Assembly (NCBI RefSeq): GCF_001591345.1
Contig: NZ_BCUS01000034.1
Span: 1 to 55,738, forward strand
Direction of reading: 5' to 3'
From: Variovorax boronicumulans NBRC 103145
Lineage (GTDB): Bacteria > Pseudomonadota > Gammaproteobacteria > Burkholderiales > Burkholderiaceae_C
DNA length: 55,738 bases
Shown here: positions 36,286-43,769 of the stretch, one piece after another
Numbering within the stretch: position 1 is the stretch's first letter
How the letters are laid out: each line of letters starts with the position of its first letter
The notes under the pieces: generated by a model
The model's input: only the letters and a program-made list of their open reading frames with translations
The model's database searches: none
What the model was told of the DNA's origin: nothing
Position numbers and translations under genes: made by a program

Positions 36286-37989
36286 TTACATGCCCACGTA
36301 GTTCGGACCGCCGCCGCCTTCGGGCGTGACCCAGACGATGTTCTGCGTCGGGTCCTTGATGTCGCAGGTCTTGCAGTGCACGCAGTTCTGCGCGTTGATC
36401 TGCAGGCGCTCCTTGCCGGCGCTGGCTTCGTCGGGCACGAACTCGTACACGCCGGCCGGGCAGTAGCGGCTTTCGGGGCCGGCAAACTTGGCGAGGTTGA
36501 CGTTGACCGGCACCGACGCGTCCTTCAGCGTCAGGTGGGCGGGTTGCTGCTCTTCATGGTTCGTGTTGCTGATGAACACGCTCGACAGGCGGTCGAAGGT
36601 GAGCTTGCCGTCCGGCTTCGGATAGACGATGGGCTTGCACTCGGCGGCCGGCTTCAGGTACTGGTGGTCGGGCTTGTTGCGGCGCAGGGTCCATGGGATG
36701 TGGCCCTTGAGCAGCCACTGCTCGACACCGTTCATGACCGTGGCGATGCCCAGGCCCTTCTTGAACCAGGCCTTGAAGTTGCGCGCCTTGTTCAGCTCGG
36801 TGTAGAGCCAGCTCTTCTCGAACGCGGCCGGGTAGGCCGTGAGTTCGTCGTGCTGGCGGCCGGCCATGACCGCGTCGAACGCGGCTTCGGCGCACAGCAT
36901 GCCGGTCTTGATGGCGGCGTGGCTGCCCTTGATGCGGCTCACGTTCAGGTAGCCGGCTTCGCAGCCGACCAGCGCGCCGCCCGGGAACACCGTCTTGGGC
37001 AGCGACATCAGGCCGCCGGCCGTGATGGCGCGCGCGCCGTAGCCGATGCGCTTGGCGGGCTTGATGCCCTTGGCTTCGTCGCCCTCGAGGTACCAGCGGA
37101 TGTTGGGGTGCAGCTTCCAGCGCTGCATTTCCTCGAACGGGCTCAGGTACGGGTTGCTGTAGTCCAGGCCCGTGATGAAGCCCATCGTGACCTTGTTGTC
37201 CTCCATGTGATAGAGGAAGGCGCCGCCGTAGGTGTTGTTGTCCATCGGCCAGCCGGCCGTGTGCAGCACGAAGCCGGGCTGGTGGCGCTTGGGATCGATT
37301 TCCCAGACTTCCTTGACGCCCAGGCCGTAGGTCTGCGGGTCGCGGCCTTCGTCGAGCTTGAACTTGGCGATCAGCTGGCGGCCCAGGTGGCCGCGTGCGC
37401 CTTCGGCGAACACCGTGTACTTGCCCAGCAGTTCCATGCCGAGCTGGAAGTTCTCGGTGGGTTCGCCGTCCTTGCCGACGCCCATGTTGCCGGTGGCCAC
37501 GCCGCGCACCGAGCCGTTCTCGTTGTAGAGCACTTCGGCGGCCGGGAAGCCCGGGAAGATTTCCACGCCCAGGTTCTCGGCCTGCTGCGCCAGCCACTTG
37601 GTGAAGGCGCCCAGGCTGATGATGTAGTTGCCGTGGTTCTGGAAGCAGGCCGGCAGGAAGGCGTTGGGCGTGCGCAGGCCCGACTTTTCGCTCAGGAACA
37701 CCATGGCGTCGTCGGTCACGGGCTGGTTCAGCGGGGCGCCGAGTTCCTCCCAGTCGGGCAGCAGCTCGTTGAGCGCGCGCGGGTCCATGATGGCGCCCGA
37801 CAGGATGTGCGCGCCGGGCTCGGAACCCTTCTCGAGCACCACGACGGAGATTTCCTTCTCCTGCTGGGCGGCGAGCTGCTTGAGGCGGATCGCGGTCGAG
37901 AGGCCGGCGGGGCCGCCGCCGACCACGACCACGTCGTATTCCATGGCTTCGCGAGGGCCGAACTGGGCGAGGATTTCGTCGTGCGTCAT
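36286..37989 (-). CDS. Electron transfer flavoprotein-ubiquinone oxidoreductase
   Basis: 567 aa from the ATG at 37989 (MTHDEILAQFGPREAMEYD). ETF-QO passes electrons from reduced ETF (fatty-acid and amino-acid oxidation) to ubiquinone at the inner membrane through FAD and a 4Fe-4S cluster. Visible are FAD motif VVVVGGGPAGLSTAIRL, the ubiquinone-side segment GLGVKEVWEIDP, and the C-terminal cluster region with Cys in RYCPAGVYEF and NCVHCKTCDIKDP. It is full length for the family. No etfAB genes are adjacent. Confidence 0.95.
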   Translation of the reverse strand: MTHDEILAQFGPREAMEYDVVVVGGGPAGLSTAIRLKQLAAQQEKEISVVVLEKGSEPGAHILSGAIMDPRALNELLPDWEELGAPLNQPVTDDAMVFLSEKSGLRTPNAFLPACFQNHGNYIISLGAFTKWLAQQAENLGVEIFPGFPAAEVLYNENGSVRGVATGNMGVGKDGEPTENFQLGMELLGKYTVFAEGARGHLGRQLIAKFKLDEGRDPQTYGLGVKEVWEIDPKRHQPGFVLHTAGWPMDNNTYGGAFLYHMEDNKVTMGFITGLDYSNPYLSPFEEMQRWKLHPNIRWYLEGDEAKGIKPAKRIGYGARAITAGGLMSLPKTVFPGGALVGCEAGYLNVSRIKGSHAAIKTGMLCAEAAFDAVMAGRQHDELTAYPAAFEKSWLYTELNKARNFKAWFKKGLGIATVMNGVEQWLLKGHIPWTLRRNKPDHQYLKPAAECKPIVYPKPDGKLTFDRLSSVFISNTNHEEQQPAHLTLKDASVPVNVNLAKFAGPESRYCPAGVYEFVPDEASAGKERLQINAQNCVHCKTCDIKDPTQNIVWVTPEGGGGPNYVGM

Positions 37990-38129
37990 GTGGGTTGGGT
38001 CGATAATGATTTTTAGAGGCGCGGGGGCGTCCCGGTTCGCCGGGCATTTTATGCGGCGTCCGGCGGTGGCCTTGTCGCCCGGAGGCGAGGCACCCTGCGT
38101 CACCTGCGCGACTCCACAGGATTCAGCTC

Positions 38130-38912
38130 ATGGCTTACAGCATCGATCTCTCCGGCCGCGTGGCTTTCGTCACCGGCGCCTCCAGCGGACTGGGCGCCCA
38201 GTTTTCCAAGACACTGGCCCGTGCCGGCGCCGCCGTGGTGCTGGCCAGCCGCCGCGTCGAGAAGCTCAAGGAGCTGCGCGCGCGCATCGAAGGCGAGGGC
38301 CATGACGCCCACGTGGTCGAGCTCGACGTGACCGACATCGGCAGCATCAAGGCCGCCGTCGCGCGCGCCGAGACCGAGGTCGGGCCCATCGACATCCTGG
38401 TCAACAACTCGGGCGTGAGCGCTACGCAGCGCCTGCAGGACGTCACGCCCGAGGACTACGACTACATCTTCGACACCAACGTGAAGGGCTCCTTCTTCGT
38501 CGCGCAGGAGGTCGGCAAGCGCATGCTGGCGCGCGCCCAGGGCAAGGCGCCGGGCACCTACATCGGCGGACGCATCATCAACATCGCGTCGTCAGCGGCG
38601 CTGAAGGTCATGCCGCAGATCGGCACCTACTGCATGAGCAAGGCCACCGTGGTGCAGATGACCAAGGCCATGGCGCTGGAATGGGGCCGCTTCGGCATCA
38701 ACGTGAACGCGCTGTGCCCGGGCTACATCACGACCGAGCTCAACGAAGAACACTGGAGCACCGAAGGCGGCGCCAAGCTGGTCAGCATGCTGCCGCGCAA
38801 GCGCGTGGGCAAGCCCGAAGACCTCGACGGCCTGATCGTGCTGCTGGCCAGCGGCGAGAGCCATTTCGTGAACGGCGCGGTCATCGCGGCCGACGACGGG
38901 TTCGCCCTCTGA
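38130..38912 (+). CDS. Short-chain dehydrogenase/reductase (SDR) oxidoreductase
   Basis: The 260-aa classical SDR has TGASSGLG at residues 15-22, NNSG near 92, catalytic S155, Y167 and K171 (SS...TYCMSK), and PGYITTELNEEHW after the active site. The basic residues after the second strand (SRRVEK) favour NADP(H). The stop overlaps a possible CTG start of the EamA gene, and a thioesterase gene follows with an ATGA overlap, so the three look co-translated. An acyl or keto substrate is plausible but not shown. Confidence 0.9.
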   Translation: MAYSIDLSGRVAFVTGASSGLGAQFSKTLARAGAAVVLASRRVEKLKELRARIEGEGHDAHVVELDVTDIGSIKAAVARAETEVGPIDILVNNSGVSATQRLQDVTPEDYDYIFDTNVKGSFFVAQEVGKRMLARAQGKAPGTYIGGRIINIASSAALKVMPQIGTYCMSKATVVQMTKAMALEWGRFGINVNALCPGYITTELNEEHWSTEGGAKLVSMLPRKRVGKPEDLDGLIVLLASGESHFVNGAVIAADDGFAL

Positions 38913-39823
38913 GTCCGCGGGCCTGGATCGGCATTGCCGCCGGCCTGGGTGCGGGCGCGCTCTGGGGCCTGGTGTTCGTGGCGCCGCGCATGGTCGGCCA
39001 CTTCGGCATGGTCGACATTACGGCGGCGCGCTTCGCGGTGTTCGGCGCGGTGTCGGCGCTGGCGGTGTTCGCACGGCCCGCGGCCGTGCGCTGGCCCACG
39101 GGCCGGCAGGCGCTGGCGGCGCTCGGCCTCAGCGTGCTGGGCTTCAGCGGCTACTACCTGCTGCTGGCCTTCGGCATCGCGGCGGCGGGCACCGAGGTGT
39201 CCAGCCTCATCATCGGCACCATTCCCGTCTGGATGATGTTGCTGGGCCGGCCCGCGGGCCTGCACATGCGGGCCTTGCTGCCCGGCCTGCTGCTCACGGG
39301 CGCGGGCATCGCGCTGATGATCTGGGGCGCGTGGTCGGCTCAGCACGGCGCGGGTGGTGGCGGTGGTGCGCGCTTCGGCTGGGGCATCGCGCTGGCGCTG
39401 TGTTCGATGGTGAGCTGGACGGTCTACGGCCTGCTCAACGCCGCCTGGCTGCAACGGCACCGCGAGGTGCATGCGGCCGACTGGGCCAACTGGCTGGGCA
39501 TCGCCACCGGCCTCGGGGCCTTGTTGCTGTGGGCGGTGGCGGGCAGCGATGCCGCCACGCTGCAGTCGCAGCCCAACGGCATGCTGTTCATCTGGATCGC
39601 GCTGGCGAGCGGCTTCGGCTCGTCGTGGCTCGCGACCATTCTCTGGAACGTCGCAAGCCAGCGCCTCTCGGCCAGCCTGTGCGGCCAGCTCATCGTGAGC
39701 GAGACGCTATTCGCCTTGCTCTATTCCTTCCTCTGGGACGGCCGCTGGCCGCAGGCCACCGAGTGGGTGGCGGCGGCGCTGTTCGTCCTGGGCATCCTCG
39801 CATCCATCAAGGCCCACCGATGA
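38909..39823 (+). CDS. EamA/DMT-family transporter
   Basis: 304 aa with ten hydrophobic segments in two EamA halves (WIGIAAGLGAGALWGLVFVAP at the start; GWGIALALCSMVSWTVYGLL in the middle). The frame has no ATG, GTG or TTG between its stop-side overlap with the SDR gene and the first helix; CTG at 38909 inside the SDR stop (CTGA) would give a complete first helix, whereas the next GTG at 38972 would cut it. I therefore place the start at 38909, with low certainty. It is predicted to be an inner-membrane metabolite exporter. Confidence 0.75.
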   Translation: MSPRAWIGIAAGLGAGALWGLVFVAPRMVGHFGMVDITAARFAVFGAVSALAVFARPAAVRWPTGRQALAALGLSVLGFSGYYLLLAFGIAAAGTEVSSLIIGTIPVWMMLLGRPAGLHMRALLPGLLLTGAGIALMIWGAWSAQHGAGGGGGARFGWGIALALCSMVSWTVYGLLNAAWLQRHREVHAADWANWLGIATGLGALLLWAVAGSDAATLQSQPNGMLFIWIALASGFGSSWLATILWNVASQRLSASLCGQLIVSETLFALLYSFLWDGRWPQATEWVAAALFVLGILASIKAHR

Positions 39824-40242
39824 GAATCGAAATCCCCGAAAAGAAGAAGCTCGTGTACGAGATGTCGATCCCCATCCGCTGGGGCGACATGGACGCCATG
39901 GGCCACCTGAACAACGGCACCTACTTCCGCTACCTCGAGACGGCGCGCATCGACTGGATCCGCTCGCTCGGCGTGGAGCCCACGCCGGGCGGCGAGGGCA
40001 TGGTGATCGTCAACGCCTTCTGCAACTTCTACCGCCAGATCGAGTACCCGGGCAACGTGCGGATCAAGATGTACGTGAGCGACCCGGGGCGCACCACCTT
40101 CGAGAGCTGGGCTACCATGGTCCGCGAAGACGCGCCCGAGGTGCTCTGCGCGGCCGGCGGCGCCACCACCATCTGGGTCGACTTTCCGAAGCAGAAGGCG
40201 CTGGCGCTGCCCGACTGGCTGCGCGAGATCGTCAGCGACTGA
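39820..40242 (+). CDS. 4-hydroxybenzoyl-CoA thioesterase-family (hotdog) acyl-CoA thioesterase
   Basis: 140 aa; its ATG overlaps the EamA stop as ATGA. The hotdog motif IRWGDMDAMGHLNNGTYFRY (residues 19-38) has the likely catalytic D25, followed by LETARIDWI and NFYRQIEYPG. This is the YbgC/FadM-type size and pattern, hydrolysing acyl-CoA or a related thioester in the cytoplasm. Tight coupling with the SDR and transporter suggests a joint role, undefined. Confidence 0.85.
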   Translation: MRIEIPEKKKLVYEMSIPIRWGDMDAMGHLNNGTYFRYLETARIDWIRSLGVEPTPGGEGMVIVNAFCNFYRQIEYPGNVRIKMYVSDPGRTTFESWATMVREDAPEVLCAAGGATTIWVDFPKQKALALPDWLREIVSD

Positions 40243-40271
40243 GGACGCGCTGACGCGTCTGCGAAAAAAGC

Positions 40272-41630
40272 TCAGGCCGGTCGCAGCACGATGCGCGCCT
40301 CGAAGCCGCGCGCCATGCCGGGCGGCGGTGAGGCCAGTTCCAGCGTCGCGTTGTGCTTCTCGACGATGGTGCTCACGATCGACATGCCCAGGCCGTAGCC
40401 GGCGCGGTCCGAGCCGTGGCGCACATGGCGCTGGTGCAGCGACTGCAGCTGCTCGGCGCTGACACCGGGGCCGGCATCGCGCACCACCAGCACGCACGGC
40501 GCCGCCACCTCGATCGTCACGCGGCCGTCGCCGCTGTAGCGCAGCGCGTTCTCCACGAGGTTGCGCAGCGCGATCGCCAGCGCGTCGACGTCGCCGAAGG
40601 CCACGGGCGCCGCACTGTCGGGCACCTTGAGCTTCAGGCGCTCGTTGGTCTGCGGGTCTTGCCAGAACTCCTGTGCCACCGTGCCCGCCAGCTGCACCAG
40701 GTCGACCCGTGCCCGCGCGAGCGAGGCGCCCGATTCGGCGCGCGACAGCTGCAGCAGCTTTTCGGCGCGGTGGCTGAGCATCTGCAGCGCCTGCAGCGCG
40801 CCTTCGACGTCGGTGCGCTTCAGGTCGTGGTCGAGCGCGGTCTGCAACCGCAGGCGCGCGGCGGCCAGCGGCGTGCGCAGCTCGTGCGCGGCATTGGCGG
40901 CCAGCGCGCGCTCCACGTCGAGCGACTGCGACAGCCGCTGCAGCAGCCGGTTGACATGGTCGCCCACCGCGCGCAGCTCCTGCGGCAGGCCGGGCAGGGT
41001 GATGGGGCGCAGGTCCGCGCCGTTGCGCTTCTCGATCTCGGCGGCCAGCTGCTGCAGCACGCGCAGCTCGGTGCGCGCTACCCGGCGCAGCACGAGCGCC
41101 AGCAACGGCAGCACCGCGCCGAGCGGAATGATCAGGCCGAACAGCGTGCGGTTCAGCGCGCGGCGGCGTTCGTCGAGCGGGTCGGCCACCTGGAAGTACA
41201 GGCCCAGCGTGGGGTGGCGCACGGTGTAGATGCGCCAGGTCTGGTTGTTGGCGAAGCCGGCGGCCAGCGGCACGTCGAAGGCGTCGTCGGGGGCTTCGGC
41301 CGAACGCAGCAGCACGTGCTCGTGCACGTCGACCACCTGGTACATCACGGCGTCTTCGGAGAACAGCTGCTTGGGTGCGATCAGCGGCGTGTCCTGCTTG
41401 CCGCTTTCATGGCGCAGGCGCAGCTTCTCGAGCTCCTGCACCGCCATGTCGAACATGCGGTGCGACACCTCCACCAGCTCGTTGTCGAAGTTGTGGTTGA
41501 TCTCGCGGTCCACGTACCAGACCACGGCGAGCACGCACAGCAGCCACACGCCGCCGACCCACAGGATCAGCGTGCGCGTGAGGCGCCCGGCCAGCGAATC
41601 GCGGCGGTCGCGCAGCAGGGCGCTGGTCAT
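40272..41630 (-). CDS. Two-component sensor histidine kinase (QseC/TctE-like)
   Basis: The 452-aa product has membrane helices near residues 20-40 and 163-182 flanking a periplasmic sensor of about 120 residues, then a HAMP-like linker, the phospho-acceptor H249 in NAAHELRTPLAAARL, and ATP-binding boxes NLVENALRY, VVRDAGPGVS and GYGLGMSIV. The start overlaps the regulator stop as ATGA, so the two are coupled. It is divergent from the PAP2 and eptA genes, which suggests PmrB-like sensing of envelope stress or cations. Confidence 0.93.
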   Translation of the reverse strand: MTSALLRDRRDSLAGRLTRTLILWVGGVWLLCVLAVVWYVDREINHNFDNELVEVSHRMFDMAVQELEKLRLRHESGKQDTPLIAPKQLFSEDAVMYQVVDVHEHVLLRSAEAPDDAFDVPLAAGFANNQTWRIYTVRHPTLGLYFQVADPLDERRRALNRTLFGLIIPLGAVLPLLALVLRRVARTELRVLQQLAAEIEKRNGADLRPITLPGLPQELRAVGDHVNRLLQRLSQSLDVERALAANAAHELRTPLAAARLRLQTALDHDLKRTDVEGALQALQMLSHRAEKLLQLSRAESGASLARARVDLVQLAGTVAQEFWQDPQTNERLKLKVPDSAAPVAFGDVDALAIALRNLVENALRYSGDGRVTIEVAAPCVLVVRDAGPGVSAEQLQSLHQRHVRHGSDRAGYGLGMSIVSTIVEKHNATLELASPPPGMARGFEARIVLRPA

Positions 41631-42301
41631 TCCTCGTCGTCCGCAGAGAACGACAGCCGGTAGCCCAGGCCGCGCAGCGTCTGGATGTGGCTGCGCCCGA
41701 GCTTGCGCCGCAGCCGGCTGATGAACACCTCGAGCGTGTTGCTGTCGGCCTCGTCGCCGAAGCCGTACAGCGCGTCGGCCAGGTTGTCGCGCGTGTGGAT
41801 GCGCTCGGGCCGCGTGGCCATCACGCGCAGCAGGGCCCATTCCTTCTGCGTGAGCACGACGGGCACGCCGTCCTTGCGCACGCGGTCGTGGGCCAGGTCG
41901 ATCTCCAGCGTGCCCAGCTGCAGCACCGGCGAGGTGTTGGCGCTGCGCCGGCGTTCCACGGCGCGCAGCCGCGCGAGCAGCTCGGCCGGGTCGTAGGGCT
42001 TGATGAGGTAGTCGTCGGCGCCCGCGTCGAGGCCGCGGATGCGGTCGGTGACCTGGTCGCGCGCCGTGAGCACGATGACGATGGGCGGCTCGCGCAGCGC
42101 GCGCACCTGCGGCAGCAAAGAGAGGCCGTCGCCATCACCCAGGTGCAGGTCGAGCAGCACCGCCGCGTACTGCACCGAGAGCAGGGCGCCGCGCGCTTCG
42201 GCCAAGCTGGGGGCCACGTCGACGACGAACGCCTTGGCGACGAGGTAGCTGCAGACCGCGTCTGCCAACGAACTGTCATCTTCGACCAGCAAGATTCGCA
42301 C
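41627..42301 (-). CDS. OmpR/PmrA-type response regulator
   Basis: 224 aa. The receiver domain has acidic pair E7/D8/D9, phospho-acceptor D51 (VLLDLHLGD), and LTARDQ and KPYDPAEL for the switch residues. The C-terminal winged helix has VLTQKEWALLRVMATRPERI and TLEVFISRLRRKLG. It is first in an operon with its kinase. Direct TTCAG repeats in its upstream gap and before eptA at OmpR-type spacing make those its probable sites. Confidence 0.93.
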   Translation of the reverse strand: MRILLVEDDSSLADAVCSYLVAKAFVVDVAPSLAEARGALLSVQYAAVLLDLHLGDGDGLSLLPQVRALREPPIVIVLTARDQVTDRIRGLDAGADDYLIKPYDPAELLARLRAVERRRSANTSPVLQLGTLEIDLAHDRVRKDGVPVVLTQKEWALLRVMATRPERIHTRDNLADALYGFGDEADSNTLEVFISRLRRKLGRSHIQTLRGLGYRLSFSADDEE

Positions 42302-42353
42302 GCGGTGGCCCTTACAAAAACTCGAAGTCTAGCGCCGCCCCTCTGGCGATCGC

Positions 42354-42406
42354 GTCAGGAATCGTTCAGGTCGCTTCAGACTGGGTTCATCCCGCGTGCG
42401 TAGGCT
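42354..42406 (+). promoter_or_regulatory. Predicted response-regulator sites and -10 for the PAP2 operon
   Basis: Hexamers GTCAGG (42354), TTCAGG (42365), TTCAGA (42375) and TTCATC (42386) repeat at 11, 10 and 11 bp. TAGGCT, a -10-like hexamer, begins at 42401, 15 bp after the last repeat start. The same 15-bp geometry is seen before eptA. The site lies in the gap between the regulator gene and the PAP2 gene and could also serve autoregulation. Confidence 0.6.
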
Positions 42407-42439
42407 CGCGCCAGTCTGTTCCGAGGCCTGTTTTTCTTC

Positions 42440-43150
42440 ATGACCCGTCGTACCCCGCATCTCCGTCTCGGAGCCCTGACCTTGCTTGCCCTGGCCCTGC
42501 TGATGATCTGGGACGCCCTTGGCGGCGACCTGCCGCTGGCTCGCCTGGCCGGCACGCCGATGGGCTTTCCCTGGCGCGAGAACCCCTTCCTGGTCCACGT
42601 GATGCACGAGGGCGCGAGAAACCTCAGCTGGCTGCTGGTAATCGGCCTGTTCGCCGCCATCCGCTGGCCCGTGGGCGTGCTGCGGCGCCTGGACACGGGC
42701 GCCCGCGTGCAGCTGGCGCTGACGGTGCTGGCCTCGGTGCTGGCCGTGAGCCTGATCAAGCACGCGAGCGACACCAGCTGCCCCTGGGACCTGAAGGAGT
42801 TCGGCGGCGTGGCGCGCTATGTGTCGCACTGGGCCTGGGGCCAGCACGACGGCGGGCCGGGCGGCTGCTTCCCGGCCGGCCATGCCTCGGCCGCCTTTGC
42901 CTACCTAGGCGGGTACTTCGTGCTGCGGCGCGTGGCACCGCGCGGGGCCGTCGTGTGGCTGTGCGTGGCGCTGGTCGCCGGCCTCGTGCTCGGCGTGGCG
43001 CAGCAGATGCGCGGCGCGCACTACATGAGCCACACGCTGTGGACCGCCTGGGTCTGCTGGACGGTCGGCTTCCTCATCGAGCTGGTGGCGACGCGCCGCC
43101 GCACGTCCCCTCCCATCGAGCGCACCGCGCCCCTGCATGCAAGCCCTTGA
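42440..43150 (+). CDS. PAP2-family membrane phosphatase
   Basis: 236 aa, about six membrane helices. The three PAP2 motifs are KHASDTSCPW (near residue 108), CFPAGHASAAF with the catalytic His (near 139), and RGAHYMSHTLW (near 190). It probably acts on lipid A 1-phosphate or a polyprenyl/phosphatidyl phosphate at the periplasmic face. It is first of three plus-strand envelope genes, overlapping the next PAP2 gene by 14 bases, and is preceded by predicted regulator sites. Confidence 0.85.
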   Translation: MTRRTPHLRLGALTLLALALLMIWDALGGDLPLARLAGTPMGFPWRENPFLVHVMHEGARNLSWLLVIGLFAAIRWPVGVLRRLDTGARVQLALTVLASVLAVSLIKHASDTSCPWDLKEFGGVARYVSHWAWGQHDGGPGGCFPAGHASAAFAYLGGYFVLRRVAPRGAVVWLCVALVAGLVLGVAQQMRGAHYMSHTLWTAWVCWTVGFLIELVATRRRTSPPIERTAPLHASP

Positions 43151-43712
43151 TTTCGCCCTGTTCAGCTGGATCAACGCCTCGGCCTCCGCGCCGGCGTGGA
43201 GCCTGCGCTTCGCGATGTTCGCGTCCGACGTGCTGCCGGCGCTGCTGGCGCTGTCCATCGCGGCCGCCGCGGCCTTCGACCGCCGCTGGCGCCACGCCTT
43301 CTTCACCGCACTGGTCAGCGTGCTCGTCGTGTGGCTGGTGGTGAACGTGTTCCGCTCGGTGCTGCCGTTCCCGCGGCCCGCGTTCTACGGCCTGGGCATC
43401 CAGTGGGTGCCGCAGGGTGTGCGCCCGGGCTTCCCCAGCCTGCATGCGGCCGGCACGTTTGCCGCCGCCTTCTCGCTGTGGTGCCTGCCGTGGCGCACGC
43501 CCATGCGGCTGGCGCTGGTGGCGGCGGTGGTGGTGGCCTGGAGCCGGCTGTACCTGGGCCTGCATTTTCCGACCGACGTGACGGCCGCCGCGATCCTGGC
43601 GGCGCTGGTCTCGATCGTGGTGGAGCGCGGCATCAGCCGCCCCGCCGGCCGCGCGGTGTCGCGCAGCCCGCGCCTGCGTCTGCTGCGCCGCGCGCGCATC
43701 GGCCGAGCCTGA
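43137..43712 (+). CDS. PAP2-family membrane phosphatase (undecaprenyl-diphosphatase-like)
   Basis: 191 aa with about five helices and the PAP2 motifs FRSVLPFPRPAF (near residue 75), GFPSLHAAGTFA with catalytic His (near 101), and SRLYLGLHFPTDV (near 140). The BcrC/YbjG-like spacing suits polyprenyl diphosphate recycling or lipid A dephosphorylation. It overlaps the preceding PAP2 gene in a different frame. It ends in a Arg-rich tail just upstream of the eptA promoter elements. Confidence 0.85.
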   Translation: MQALDFALFSWINASASAPAWSLRFAMFASDVLPALLALSIAAAAAFDRRWRHAFFTALVSVLVVWLVVNVFRSVLPFPRPAFYGLGIQWVPQGVRPGFPSLHAAGTFAAAFSLWCLPWRTPMRLALVAAVVVAWSRLYLGLHFPTDVTAAAILAALVSIVVERGISRPAGRAVSRSPRLRLLRRARIGRA

Positions 43713-43763
43713 ATGCGCTCTGAATGAACTGTTCAGGCTCTCTTCAGGCACGCTGCCTACATT
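43709..43763 (+). promoter_or_regulatory. Predicted response-regulator array and -10 before eptA
   Basis: CTGAA at 43709 and 43720 are followed by their reverse complement TTCAG at 43732 and 43743: intervals 11, 12, 11 bp. A -10-like TACATT begins at 43758, 15 bp after the last repeat start, placing the last repeat where a -35 would be, as in OmpR-type activation. The predicted transcript would begin close to the ATG at 43770. Confidence 0.65.
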
Positions 43764-43769
43764 GGCGGC

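Noticed and set aside
42302..42353. Terminator or small RNA between the regulator and its target gene
   Set aside because: No stem with adequate length or T-run is visible; only the repeat array is supported.
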